A stretch of 64,000 nt of DNA from assembly GCF_003369915.1 (NCBI RefSeq), contig NC_046674.1, positions 620,001 to 684,000 of the forward strand, in the 5' to 3' direction. This document shows positions 21,626-33,500 of this stretch, piece after piece. Made by a program: the position numbers and the translations under genes. The stretch comes from Drosophila miranda. Its lineage: Eukaryota > Arthropoda > Insecta > Diptera > Drosophilidae. The notes beneath the pieces were generated by a model. It searched no databases. It saw only the letters and a list, made by a program, of their open reading frames with translations, and had not been told where the DNA came from. The first letter of the stretch is position 1. Each line of letters starts with the position of its first letter.

Positions 21626-22115
21626 AAAAACCAATTAACAGTTTAACCCAGTTAACCATCCTCAAACAGGTGACCAGCCTGAGTTAAATCGCGCAAAATA
21701 ATCCTTTCACCTGAATTCTTCAATTTTCATAATACTCGTGAAGTTTGTTGGTTTATCGTTCTCTGTCCATGATCGGAAATCATATTGTACTCCTCGATGT
21801 TCCTCGATTTTTATATTCGTTTTAATATTACTAGCTAACTTGGACCCTCAGCCCTAAAAACATAGTTGTACCCGATTGATGAATTAGCTTTCTAAAAGAT
21901 TTTCAAATTTTAAGGACACCTTTTTATTGGATTGTATAAAATTTGCCGTATATTTTATCGATAGGTCCACGGTCACACTGAATACAACACTAGCTGCCGG
22001 CCACGTACGATTTGCGTCGATTTTAACTAATAAATATTTAAATAACAAAGTAAATTGATGTAACCAGAGAGTTAGGGTTGGCTGACAAACTAAAGCACAT
22101 TTTGATTATTGCAGC
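21626..22115. other. Divergent promoter region, zinc-knuckle gene and kud
   Basis: AT-rich DNA between two divergent genes. A stretch at about 21790-21900 (TTTTTATATTCG, then TTAATATTACTAGCTAA) resembles 12940-13030 and parts of 24640-24700, so a diverged dispersed repeat seems to lie here. The kud core promoter is at 21956-21995. An acceptor-like TTATTGCAG directly precedes the kud ATG, so kud may have a short non-coding first exon. Confidence 0.45.
21956..21995 (+). promoter_or_regulatory. DRE plus motif 1, kud core promoter
   Basis: TATCGATA (DRE, bound by DREF) at 21956-21963 is followed by a perfect Ohler motif 1, GGTCACACTG (bound by M1BP), at 21971-21980. An ACAACACTAG sequence near 21984-21993 resembles motif 7. 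This combination is the classic TATA-less housekeeping promoter of flies and matches the ubiquitous role of kud. The start site is expected close to 21985-22000. Confidence 0.75.
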
Positions 22116-22367
22116 ATGAATACCGTCTCGTTTGAAAACATGAAGCGCTACGTTTCGCCCATCAATCCAGCGGTATTCCCCCACCTCGCGACCGTGCTTC
22201 TCACCATCGGAACATTCTTCACGGCCTGGTTCTTCATCTTTGTCGTATCCCGGAAGACCACCAAGGAAAAGACTCTGATTAAGGAACTGCTGATTAGCCT
22301 GTGTGCCTCGATATTTCTCGGCTTTGGCATTGTGTTCCTTCTACTCACCGTCGGTATTTACGTATGA
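22116..22367 (+). CDS. kud: TMEM258/Kuduk, oligosaccharyltransferase subunit
   Basis: 83 residues (human TMEM258 is 79). TMEM258 is a small ER membrane subunit of the oligosaccharyltransferase complex that N-glycosylates nascent proteins. The family signature runs from [16 protein letters not shown] through FFTAWFFIF to [10 protein letters not shown] and ends VGIYV. Two transmembrane helices, at residues ~20-41 and ~56-81, are joined by a short charged loop ([13 protein letters not shown]). The ATG at 22116 follows a GCAG acceptor-like site. It is convergent with Tsg101: the two stop codons are 244 bp apart. Confidence 0.96.
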   Translation: MNTVSFENMKRYVSPINPAVFPHLATVLLTIGTFFTAWFFIFVVSRKTTKEKTLIKELLISLCASIFLGFGIVFLLLTVGIYV

Positions 22368-22611
22368 AAATAAGGCAATAACCATTCCATTATAGAAATA
22401 AACTAGAAGACCTGTCGTGGGCGTGAACGTACGTGTGGCCTTTTATTGTAATTTCAAAGATTTAATTTGCGCTTGAAACAATATCGAATATATTATGTTA
22501 ACATATCAATCATGTGTATTGATGCACCCCAGAGTTGCAATCAATCGAAAATTATAATAACTGCAGCTTATTGAAAAAAAGAGAAGCTATTATTGACGTC
22601 GTATCCGGAAA

Positions 22612-24282
22612 CTAGCCGGCGAGTCCAGCCTTTTGTCTACACTTTTGCATTGTGGCTCGCAAGATGAACTGTTTGCGCGAGAGTGTGCGGACGTGCTTGA
22701 GGAAGGTCTCCAGATCGATGACCCCGCCGCGCAAACCCTCGCCCAGATAATAAATGGCATCCTCTGTGGCAGCCTCGTCGGCATAGGCATTGAGTAATCT
22801 GAAATAGAGCACAAACAAATTATAAACACGGATATCTTGGAATGCAACTGGATTGGACTCACTGTCTGTAAAGTGGTGCCGTTGTGGTCACGGCCTCGTC
22901 CGGATCAATGGCTTCTGCCTTCTCGAGCGTCTCCAGACTCTTCTCCAACTCCTGTTCCTTGTCGCGTAATACGTTAATGTTCTTCAGCAGGTCCACCTTC
23001 TCGCGCTCGAGGCGCGATATGATGGAATCAATCTTCGTGCTGCCCTCGACCAATTCCTGTTTGGTGCGATTCAGCGTTTCGATTTCGGCCTGATACTGAT
23101 TTACCTTCTCCTGTATGCGACGGCGAAGCTTATCCTCGACAGCGCTAATGAGTGAAGCCTTGATGTGCTCCTCGGTAATGGTGCCCGTCGAGCTGGGAAT
23201 CGCCGATGGGTTCTAAAAAAGTCACACAATCATTGCAACTGAAATGCATTTTCCATTTCAAATAAGATTCTTACGTAGCCCCCAGCAGGTGGGTAACTGC
23301 CAGGCTGTTGTGGGAAATTTATGTAGGGCGGATAGCCGGCGGCATTGCCCCCCGATCCGCCTGGTGGATAGGGTCCGAAATTAGCACCTGTCGGATAGGG
23401 CGGAAAGTTGCCACCGCTCGCACCACTGGCTGTAGGATAAGGCAGAAAGGAGTTGCTGGCCCCAGCACCTCCCGATTGTTGCATGTAAGCTAGATGGCAG
23501 AACGGAATCCAATTAGATGAGAGATTTTCGGTATAACTTGAACACCCACTCACCATTTGGTGGGTATGGCATAGCCAATTGTTGTTGCTTGGGCTTCGAG
23601 TACACTGGCGGATGGTCGCCGAATGTCACAATCATGACCTGTATGAGGGATAGCAGATCCGAAGAGTTCGGCTGCCAGTCGTGCAAGTACGGCAGATATA
23701 CTTTTCCATTGTGATCCACATACATGGACACCATTATCTGCATGCTAGGTGTGGGCTTCACAAAGCACATAGGCGCGTTCTGCGGATGAGTGTCCATCAG
23801 CCATATACATATGGGAATGTAGTACGTGTTATCTATTGAATATACACATATAATTTCCATCATAATCAGACCATCGAATTGGACTAAGTGCAAAAATTAC
23901 TTTTGTAGACAACCGGTATGGTGCCCTGCAGGGTGAACAGATCTTTATAGCTTCCATCATTGAACACTGGCGAAGGGTAGACGGGGAAAATTGTTAATTG
24001 GATGCTGCTATCAGGCGGTATAGACTTACCAAACTTTTGCAGGTCGTAGGTCAGACTTCGGTACGTTGTGACAACATCTATCACATCTTTCTTAGTGGCG
24101 TCGACATATTTATACTGCAAGTAAAAAAAAGGACACACGTCGTTAATTGCGTTGCATGCGAAATTAGACAAACAAGTTTCCCGAGAGTCACAAAGTGGGG
24201 AGATGCCCCTCGCCAATGACTCATATGCGTGACATACCTTGGATAGAAATTTGATTATTTTCGCTTCCTCGACAGCAGGCAT
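22612..24282 (-). CDS. ept: Tsg101/erupted, ESCRT-I subunit
   Basis: Seven coding exons: 24282-24238, 24114-24030, 23966-23901, 23832-23554, 23489-23275, 23212-22863, 22798-22612. Phases close and give 408 residues. Tsg101 is the ESCRT-I subunit that recognises ubiquitinated cargo and P(T/S)AP motifs on endosomes; fly loss causes tumour-like overgrowth. The UEV domain spans residues ~1-145. It is E2-like but lacks the active cysteine, with KVYLPYLHDW in the matching region. A Pro/Gly/Tyr-rich linker (residues ~150-235), a coiled coil (~250-320) and the C-terminal steadiness box (~340-408, YLGEGLRGGVIDLETFLKHVR) follow. The first coding exon encodes only MPAVEEAKIIKFLSK. It lies inside a 910-bp segment that is duplicated at 27493-28402. 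Confidence 0.97.
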
Positions 24283-25083
24283 TATTCTAAAATGAGATTG
24301 TGAGACAAATTGCCCGCTACACCTGGCCCAAAGTTGAGAATTTATACGAAATTTGCTGAACAAAAACAAAAGTGCAGAACCAAGTACTTTTTGATGTATT
24401 GAAGTATCGAGTACTAATCGGTTTCTGACAGTTCAGTAAATCGATGGTCAGATCGCACCACTAACCCATACAGGATACTATTACTGGATTGTTAGGCCAC
24501 TTAAGCCCCCATTATTAAAACAGGAGAACATCTTCAGTTAAACAGACAATACAAATAATTATTCTTCTAGATCCATCCGATACTTTATCTTCACTTAAAA
24601 AAAGACCACGATATTTTTCACCGGAGCTGCGCTAGAATTCTTAAATATTCATAATTTTCGTTGATTTTGTTTTAATACTCGCTGGTCGACAATGGGCTAA
24701 TCGTTCTCTGCCCATGGGCTCTTGGTCTCTGTAAGAAAACTAAAAAACGGAACATTTTTGTTGAGATCGCTTTAAAAGCTAGCCTTGGATAACAAACAAT
24801 TCCTCAACTATAAAATATCCTTTCTTCATTCCGTTCCAATTTTACGGGACAATGCTATCGATACTATTGACTAGATAATCGCTGGAACTGCGCGCCAAGG
24901 TGGAATTGTTTGAAAGTGAATGAGTGACAAGGATATGAGTGCGATCCAGTGGAATAAACAAAAATTCAAAAACCTGCGTATGGATGTTTTTATACCCTAC
25001 GTTCTTTACTATACATTAAACAATGAAATTTAATAGATTGGTGACATTTATGAAATATACATTCAACTCAACACATCGATATA
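24174..25083. repeat. 910-bp direct repeat, Tsg101-proximal copy
   Basis: Identical in length to 27493-28402, with a constant offset of 3319. By eye there are five substitutions and no indel. It starts AAGTTTCCCGAG inside Tsg101 intron 1, covers coding exon 1 and the upstream region, and ends ACATCGATATA. The truncated retroelement follows directly. Sequence on the far left (24121-24173) and far right (28403 on) is not repeated, so this is a single bounded duplication. Confidence 0.95.
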
Positions 25084-27253
25084 ACAGACATAAAATCCTA
25101 CAGACCCATATCACTTAATTCATGCCTAGCCAAAACACTCGATAAGATAGTGGCAAAAAGGTTGTGGTGGTTTGTTTTAAACAACAAATTAATTCACAAC
25201 AGCCAACTAGGTTTTAAAAGAGGCAAATCGGTAATAGATAGTCTACTCTACGTAGACCACCTAGCTACCAGAGCCATCGCCCTAAAAAAACATCTCACCT
25301 TAATATCCCTTGACTTCACCAAAGCTTTCGACAAAATAGGAATCCACTCCATCATCCAACAACTAAAAAAATGGAAAGTAGGTCCACGAATATTACAATA
25401 CGTCATAAACTTCATGTCAAAGAGGAAAATCCTGGTGAAAAGTGGCTCGAACCTCTCGAACACCGTCCCTCTCCCCAACGGCATACCCCAAGGCTCCCCC
25501 ATCTCAGTTATCCTTTTTCTTATAGCGTACAACCCCCTCTCCGAAATCTTATCCTCTCACAAGCAGATCAAATTCAGTGCATACGCCGACGACTTCCTCC
25601 TTATCATCCAACACAGCAAAAGGAAAAGCCCCACAACCGACATCCAAACAATCCTCAACCAAATAAGCAGCTGGTGCACTCAGTCAGGTGCAGACCTATC
25701 CAAAGATAAAAGCCAACTTCTACACATATGTCGCAAACATAACTGCAAACCTAAATTCATTACTGGCAACACATCCATCAACCAAAACAACTCACTCAGA
25801 CTACTAGGCCTCACACTTAACTCTAGATACAACTGGAACTCACATATCAATAAACTCAAAATAGACCTTGCCAAGCCACTGGGCATTATCAAACACCTCT
25901 CGTCCTTAAAATACAACTGCCACACCTCATCACTTGTACAAATTATCAAATCTCTAATCATATCCAAAGTCGACTTCTGCCTCCCCATATACGGTTACGC
26001 ACCAAAAAGCCAGCTTAACCGCCTGAAATCTACGATTAACGCAGCAACAAGAGCCGCCCTGGGTGCATTCCGCACCACACCCACTAACAACCTTCTATCC
26101 GAAGCCAACCTTCACACCTTGGAAAACAAGCGAGATTTTCTAACTGGCAAAATATTTAAAAACCTCATCCACGCTAAAGACACCCCCCTAAACTCACTCC
26201 CAAAAAACAAAAAAAAAAAAAAACACAGACTGCTTAGCACGATTGACAGAGCCAAACAAATATCCCAGAATAACCTCATACCGTTCTCCCCGATTAAAAC
26301 CTCCAACACCAATAAATTCAACATGACAACCATCCTTAAAGCAACCAACATCACCCTATCCAAACACGATAAAAACACCACCCCCCCCAATAGTCTTCCA
26401 CCAACTCTTCCACTCCATCAAATCCAACCTCCACCAACACACCTTCCTATACACAGACGGGTCCAAAGCAGCAGGCATTACCAGCTATAGCATCTGCAAT
26501 GAGACATCAACCATAAAATCCGGACTACTTCCACAGTACTCCTCAGTCCTTTCCAGCAAAATCATAGCTATCCACGAAGCCATTCTACTAAGCCGCAACA
26601 AACGCGGAAGATACGCTATCTGCACTGAATCACTCTCCTCTATATCCGCAATTACCAATCCCAACAATTCCTCGTACTACCCCACCACAATCCGTAACCT
26701 CGTCACCAAACTTTTCCCAAAAATAACAATTATATGGATACCTAGCCACATTGGCATAAAAGGGAACAAAATTGCTGACACCGCAGCCAAAACTACCTCC
26801 AAACTACCCCTCATATATACCCCCAATCATAATTCTAACGACATCTCACTATATCTTAAGAAAATCCTCATAACTAAACAAACAGACCTCCTCACTAAGA
26901 CTTCCCCCTGGTACCAACAAGTTATCAACCTATCTTCCACTCATCCTCCCCCCAAAAACCTAAACAACCTTAACAGAAGACACCAAGTCATCCTAAATAG
27001 ATTGAGACTAGGGCACACAAGATTCACCAATGCCCACTACATGGATAAAACATCCTCCAACGCATGCCCACTGTGCCACAACCCAACCATAGACATAAGA
27101 CACATACTATACACATGCCCCGCCCTCTCTCTTCAAAGATCCTCAATATTCCATAACACCGACCCCATGCAATACATCTCCAACCCTAACACCAAAAACG
27201 CAAAAATAATCCTCAACTATCTAGACCAATCTAAAATCATTCACTACATATAA
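25084..27253 (+). pseudogene. ORF2 remnant: reverse transcriptase and RNase H, frameshifted
   Basis: The frame starting at 25084 is open to 26490 and encodes the RT fingers/palm. DFTKAFDKIG gives the first catalytic aspartate, GIPQGSPIS is the template-grip motif, and YADDF (25582-25596) is the active site. The RNase H part (LYTDGSKAAG with D at 26456, then WIPSHIGIKGNKIAD) and the C-terminal CPLCHNPTIDIRHILYTC motif are in another frame, ending at 27253. One +1 shift therefore lies between about 26340 and 26447. The eight-C run at 26381-26388 is the likely site. The loss of the N-terminus and the frameshift make it non-functional. Confidence 0.88.
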
Positions 27254-27492
27254 CCTCATAAACAATCATCCCTGTACATATACATATACACAATTAGTAT
27301 TTTAGATAATAATTCCTCCACAACATATAATAACGTATAGAACCAACCCTGTACATATGTATATAAGTACATACATCCTCAAACGTATAATAATACTATA
27401 GTGAGCTTAAGGCCTCAGCAGCTATAGCCCCATACCCTGTTAATACCTAGTTTTAACTATTTATTAGCTTTATATAATAATAATAATAAAAA
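25084..27492 (+). mobile_element. 5'-truncated I-like non-LTR retrotransposon
   Basis: A 2.4-kb element between two 910-bp direct repeats. The 5' end is cut inside the reverse-transcriptase domain (the first readable motif is SYRPISLNSCLAKTLDKIV). The 3' end is a short (TAA)n/poly(A) tail at about 27473-27492, after a ~220-bp 3' UTR. An RNase H domain and the TAA-type tail point to the I clade rather than jockey. There are no LTRs. The body is notably C-rich in codons (many AAC, CTC, CCC), unlike nearby genes. Confidence 0.9.
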
Positions 27493-28402
27493 AAGTTTCC
27501 CGAGAGTCACAAAGTGGGGAGATGCCCCTCGACAATGACTCATATGCGTGACATACCTTGGATAGAAATTTGATTATTTTCGCTTCCTCGACAGCAGGCA
27601 TTGTTCTAAAATGAGATTGTGAGACAAATTGCCCGCTACACCTGGCCCAAAGTTGAGAATTTATACGAAATTTGCTGAACAAAAACAAAAGTGCAGAACC
27701 AAGTACTTTTTGATGTATTGAAGTATCGAGTACTAATCGGTTTCTGACAGTTCAGTAAATCGATGGTCAGATCGCACCACTAACCCATACAGGATACTAT
27801 TACTGGATTGTTAGGCCACTTAAGCCCCCATTATTAAAACAGGAGAACATCTTCAGTTAAACAGACAATACAAATAATTATTCTTCTAGATCCATCCGAT
27901 ACTTTATCTTCACTTAAAAAAAGACCACGATATTTTTCACCGGAGCTGCGCTAGAATTCTTAAATATTCATAATTTTCGTTGATTTTGTTTTAATACTCG
28001 CTGGTCGACAATGGGCTAATCGTTCTCTGCCCATGGGCTCTTGGTCTCTGTAAGAAAACTAAAAAACGGAACATTTTTGTTGAGATCGCTTTAAAAGCTA
28101 GCCTTGGATAACAAACAATTCCTCAACTATAAAATATCCTTTCTTCATTCCGTTCCAATGTTACGGGACAATGCTATCGATACTATTGACTAGATAATCG
28201 CTGGAACTGCGCGCCAAGGTGGAATTGTTTGAAAGTGAATGAGTTACAAGGATATGAATGCGATCCAGTGGAATAAACAAAAATTCAAAAACCTGCGTAT
28301 GGATGTTTTTATACCCTACGTTCTTTACTATACATTAAACAATGAAATTTAATAGATTGGTGACATTTATGAAATATACATTCAACTCAACACATCGATA
28401 TA
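27493..28402. repeat. 910-bp direct repeat, Ptp61F-proximal copy
   Basis: Second copy of 24174-25083. It begins right after the retroelement tail and ends ACATCGATATA, after which unique sequence continues. It carries an intact copy of Tsg101 coding exon 1 (27601-27557, ATG to AAG, followed by GTATGT) and of the upstream region. The five seen differences include one three bases upstream of the Tsg101 ATG and one in the exon-1 intron. Near-identity implies a recent event. Confidence 0.95.
27557..27601 (-). other. Duplicate Tsg101 first coding exon
   Basis: Encodes the same 15 residues as 24282-24238 and keeps its GTATGT donor. If the promoter in this copy is active, a transcript could splice from here to Tsg101 exon 2 (24114), removing the retroelement as intron. 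It would then make the normal protein. Without splicing it would run antisense through the element. Whether it is used cannot be seen from sequence. Confidence 0.8.
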
Positions 28403-30580
28403 TGTTATGGTTAGTGGTCGCACTTGCAGACAAGACCAATCGATGTGTGGAACTATCGGCAAAAGCCGTTGCGCTTAAAATAATTTACGAATCTAGAATT
28501 TATAATTTTGTTTATTTCTGCAATAAAATCTACAATTATATTATGCCAAGTGATATGTTAATTTTGTTTCTTTGTGTTGGTGCTGGTCTTGATGGTCTGT
28601 GCATGAGAAGGGCAGTTACGTTTTCTTGCACATTTTGTGACTTCTGTTTCTGTTGTTATCGCGTCTGAAATCAAACAGATGAAAACGAGGAGTTATGAAT
28701 CGTAATAAATAAATAAAAAAGTACTCGGCATAGCATAGAAGAGGCTCAATTCTTGGTGTCTTATACATATATAGCTTTATTTGAATACTTTCTCTCACTT
28801 CTCTCTGTACGTTCATCTCTCATATAGGCATTATATTGTTGTATTGCGTGTGTGGTTCGTTGTGTGGTGTGGTGTGTGTGTGGTGTGTGTGTGGTGTGTT
28901 GTGTTGTGGGAGTGGGGGGATTTCGTATGTTTGTGTGTGTACTTAACCAATTGTTCAGTTAACTAGGCATTACTATAGGTATTGTTCATGTTGTTACTCG
29001 TTAAATATACTTTATATAAATATGTATTTTTCGTTTATTAGTTTAAGTTTATAAAAGTTATCCCTCTCTCTCAACTTCGCTCCACTGATCATCCGATTCC
29101 ATTCCACTTTTTATTCAGCCATTGCGTGTCATTGCACTTTCTATCGTTTGTTTTATGTCCGTCTCTGTTTAATGTAGTTTCTCTGCAGCATCTGGTTAGT
29201 TGAATTCTTCGATAAATTGTGGATTACACATATATAAAAAATAACTCTTATGGTAGGTATTCTTGCACGCATTCGTTCTCTTTCTATTCTGCGGTTCTAG
29301 TTCTACGGGACATACACACTTAATCTATGGGGGGAAAACCATTGTATAGTTTCTCCCGGTTCTCATTCTGATTCTGATTCCTTATAATTTTTCGTTTCGT
29401 TTATAGTAGAATACAAAAAAAATATATAAATGATTTTGCTATAGCAAAACCTAGACGTATCGTATATATATGTATATAGATATATCATAATCATAGTGTT
29501 TTACTCGTAGCTTTTTGTGCTATTTTGCATTACTTTTTATTATTGCTTCAATGGCGCTGCATTTCTTCGTTCGTTCTTTCTTGCTTTCGTTTTTGTAGGG
29601 TGCATTGTATGATAAATCGTTAAAAACAACAATTAAAATGTGGGAAAGGAAGGGATCCGGAGCAAAGTATAATTTAAAGTCATGAAGGGGCTTTTCACAT
29701 TGTTCTTATGTTCGTTTTCTTTTTTTGCTTTCCTTTTTTGGCACATTGCTGCATTTCGTTTGTTTGCCATGGTACTACTACAACAAGTGTTTGATCTTCA
29801 CGTAAATCTTCATAAATAATTTTACATACATATGTAAGTCGTATGCGATAAGAAATTGCTGTACAAAAACAAGTGAAGCGCGGGGGCGTGTGTGTCTGTC
29901 TGGATCGTGGGTCGTAAGTATAATAGATATAGGACTCGTAAATTGAATCAATTTGTATTGCATAGCGAGCGAAGGATGTGATTTGGGTGGATTTCGGATT
30001 TGGATTTGGGTGTTGGTGTTGGTGTTGGTGTAGGGGTATGTGCGGGTTGTCGAAAACTATAATATGTGCAGGAAGTCTGTGTTTCCGGGGTTCTCTTCGG
30101 GGTTTTGTTATTTAAATATTTCCATTATTAAAATGAAAAAAAAAAATTTGATCTAAAATGTCAGTCTATTGCGCAAAATCTACTTGTTACGTGATTTCTA
30201 CCCGATTTTCGCTTAGTTTTTACTTTTGCTTTTGCTTCTTTCTTCGTTTGTTTTGTATTTCATATACTCGTAAAAAAATTCCCTAATATATATGCATTAT
30301 GTGTATCGTATCGTTCATTCAACCCAATCGTCGGGATGATTGCGTTGCGAGGCGATCAAATCCGATCCGATCCGTGCTGACATTAGATGTTAGCCCGAGG
30401 CTCGATGAGAGACTCACAATGCGACCCGACGCGTGACGTTCGTGACACTCGTGGCGAGCTGCCGAGGATCGGTGTCCCGCGGCAACGGGCGTCATACTGC
30501 TATTGCTACTAATGCCTACTCAATGGCTAGGTCTACATCTACTTAGTGGGTAGGTGGGACTGGGGATGGGGGGTGGGCAC
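28403..30580 (-). other. Gene-free stretch, probable Ptp61F 3' UTR
   Basis: About 2.2 kb of AT-rich DNA with no coding signal between the duplication and the Ptp61F stop codon. Plus-strand TTTATT sequences (AATAAA for a minus-strand mRNA) occur near 28512, 28790, 29033 and 29111. A (GT)n region runs from 28845 to 28945. The block from 28700 rightwards is most simply the 3' UTR of Ptp61F plus a short spacer. Confidence 0.45.
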
Positions 30581-33500
30581 TTAACCTAGCTTCGTGTATG
30601 CGTATGCGCAGATCACGCCCACCACAACACCAGCCGCAATATATGTGAGTAATGACCTTCCTTTTTTTGACGCCTTCTGGTTGTCCTCGCTCTCCCGCAG
30701 CTTCCTTTTCATGTTGTTGATTTGCTTCTGCAGATGGGCCTGCTGTTCGGTGCGTTTTCGTCGCTTTAGCTCGTTCTCAGGACTGAAAATAAAACGAAAA
30801 GGTTAGGACAGAATCCCAGAGGGGTTTCCATCATCATTTGTATTACCTCGCTGGAGTCTGGCCCGCTGTGTCAATACCATTGGCCTTGTGCTGTTCGGCA
30901 GGTGCTGCTGGCTTCTCGCTGTTGGCATTCACATCATCGGCTTGGGGTGTCGTCGTCGATACATTTCCATTGATGGGCTCCACATCGAGCTCATTAATGG
31001 TCTCGTACTCCTCGTCAACATCGTCGTCCTCTTCGTCATCATCATCGTCATCGTCTTCCTCATCTAGGTCGTAGTCCTCATCGCTATCCGACTCCTGCAA
31101 CGACCTTAAAGGTCTAGACGGCAACGGCGGCAAGGGACGCAGACTGTCGGCCACCTCAGCGTTGATGATCTCGTGCTGATTGATAAAATTGTTCAGAGCA
31201 TCCTTGCTGCTCAGCACTGAGGGCTTGTCGCCAATGTTTTCGGCAGCCACCTCCTCGCCATTGGATTGGGCGGCTCGCATGTTCAGCGAGAGAACTCCGC
31301 CCGCGTTGGGGGCCAGCGGCAAATTCAGCGAATGTGTCCGAGGCGGCAGCGGTGGCGGCAGCTCATCCTGTGCATGTGTATCTGTCTCATTTCCAATGAT
31401 TGGTTCCTTAGCGTCGAGAAAGCTCTGCAAAAGCGAGAAAAGAGGGAGAATTTCGGATTAGTCTAACGCCTAAGCACAGAGAAGAATCTCCACTGTAAAC
31501 GGCGGCGCTTGGCAGCGGACTGGCGCCCAGCCAGCATCCAGCACCAAGTCCAGCTCCCGCACGCCGGCCGCTGCGAGCGCATACATACGGGATCGTTCAG
31601 TTTCTTGATGCCCTCGATGATGGCCTGATAGGAAAAGTCCAGCTGGTCGGATGTCTGTATCAGTCCCATGCGGTAGCTGCGCAGCTCGCACAGAACCTGC
31701 GACACATTGCACTCCCCGTGCTTGTCCACGAGCACGAGACAACAGTCAACCAGGCAGAAAGTGCCCGAGCGACCAATGCCGGCACTGCAGTGCACCACGG
31801 CCGGACCGACGTCGTTGCTGAGGCAGCCAGAGTCACGTACTTGCTGCAAGAATTTCAGGAATGCATCTGGCGAACTGGGAATGCCAAAATCTGGCCATGT
31901 GATGTAGTGGAACTGCATCACCTCGCGGCTCTTCTGCGTTTCGAGATCGGTTAATCTGTGGAGGGCGGGGAAGGTTTTTATCAAATTAGTTTTTCCTCCT
32001 TTAGGGGCCAGCCACTTAGCCACTCACTTGAACCACCGCCGTACAAAGTTCTGATACGTCTCGCAGCGCACAAGCTCCACGGTGAGCTGAACGTTGGGCA
32101 GCTTGAGGGCCTTCTCTGGTCCGAGCTGATTCGGCCAGTACAGGTGGCATTTGATCTGCTTCTTCTCCATAAGCTTATTGAGCATGAGAATGGCGCTGGA
32201 CTTTTGCTCCCAGACCATCAGCCAGAAGTGCCCCACGGTATCTTCCAAGGGTCCCTGGGTCAGTATGTACTGGCGATCGGCACGCTCAAGCTAAACGAAT
32301 GGATGTAGAAATAGTTCTTAGACCTCTGATTGAAAAGTAGGCAAATGACTGCACTTACCTTTACCAGATTGGCATTGATGTAGTCCACACTGCCGCGCTT
32401 TAGAACAATCCGCGAGTGATCATAGGGATTCACATCCCTATATCGATTCAGGCCTCGGTTCTGTGACCGCTCCGATTCCAGCGTACTAAACTGTTGCTCT
32501 TTTGCCCCGCGATCACATTTCTCAGAGATTTCCTAGAAAAAATTCAAATTGGACCGATTAGAATATATGTGCTAATACGTGTGCTTTTGCCGGAAACAAT
32601 AACAATAATAAAGGAGATAGAAATTGACCACAGCAGACTCTGGCATATAACGGATAGTTGAAGGAATGGACAGCACCAAATGGGGGGAAAAAATATAAGT
32701 TAATTAAAATCATGTGAAGTGATATTCAAATTACTATATATGTATACTCAACTCATCACATTCTTTGAGCTTATTTCAAATATACCACAATATTCCACAT
32801 ATAGTGTTTCAAAGCGCATGGATTTTTCTTGTAATTCAACAGAAATCCAATATCTTTTATCATGTGTGGAGGGCTGCCCCCGGCCACTGACTCATCCCAC
32901 ATACATGCATACATATATAAAGTTGGTCGCATTTCTCTTTAAGCGGTGGGCCTAACCCATCACCAATAGCACCATCACCCATCTACCAGATAAATAGATA
33001 GAGGCACGGCACGGCACGGAGGCAGAGGCAGAGACAGGGGCAGAGGCACCCACCCAGCTGACAAACCGGCCATGACTAATTAGCCAGGCAACGATGACTG
33101 CTGCCCTGCCTGTTCTGTCGTTAATGGCATTATCTTTGGCCGCTTTGGCTGCTTGGGGCCGGCTCTATCAACCGAATGTGTGTTTCTGAATATACAATTG
33201 ATGGCACAGCTGTAAACGAATCGAACCATTCAGCAGCACCGTCAAATAGAACAGCAAACAGGGTCAATGGCGCCAATCCACACGGTGACAAGTGCATCTC
33301 AAGCCCCGCTTATGGCATGTACGAGTGGAGCATATGCTGATGGGTGTGTGGTTGGTTGCCATCCCAGATACCATACCCAGCTGCTCGTAATCAGACGGCA
33401 CATACTCCATCAAATATGCTGCGCTTTGGGTATGAGTAACTTCGCTGAGTGACGTTCTCGATGATTACAGCTCGCCAAAAAGCAGTTGTTAATTGTCCAT

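Noticed and set aside
25248..26390. Minus-strand ORFs inside the retroelement
   Set aside because: Antisense to the reverse-transcriptase frame, which has all RT motifs on the plus strand.
27470..27688. 72-codon ORF starting MFLFSKFRINS
   Set aside because: It is the duplicated Tsg101 leader and exon 1 read through the donor; only the 15-codon exon part is meaningful.
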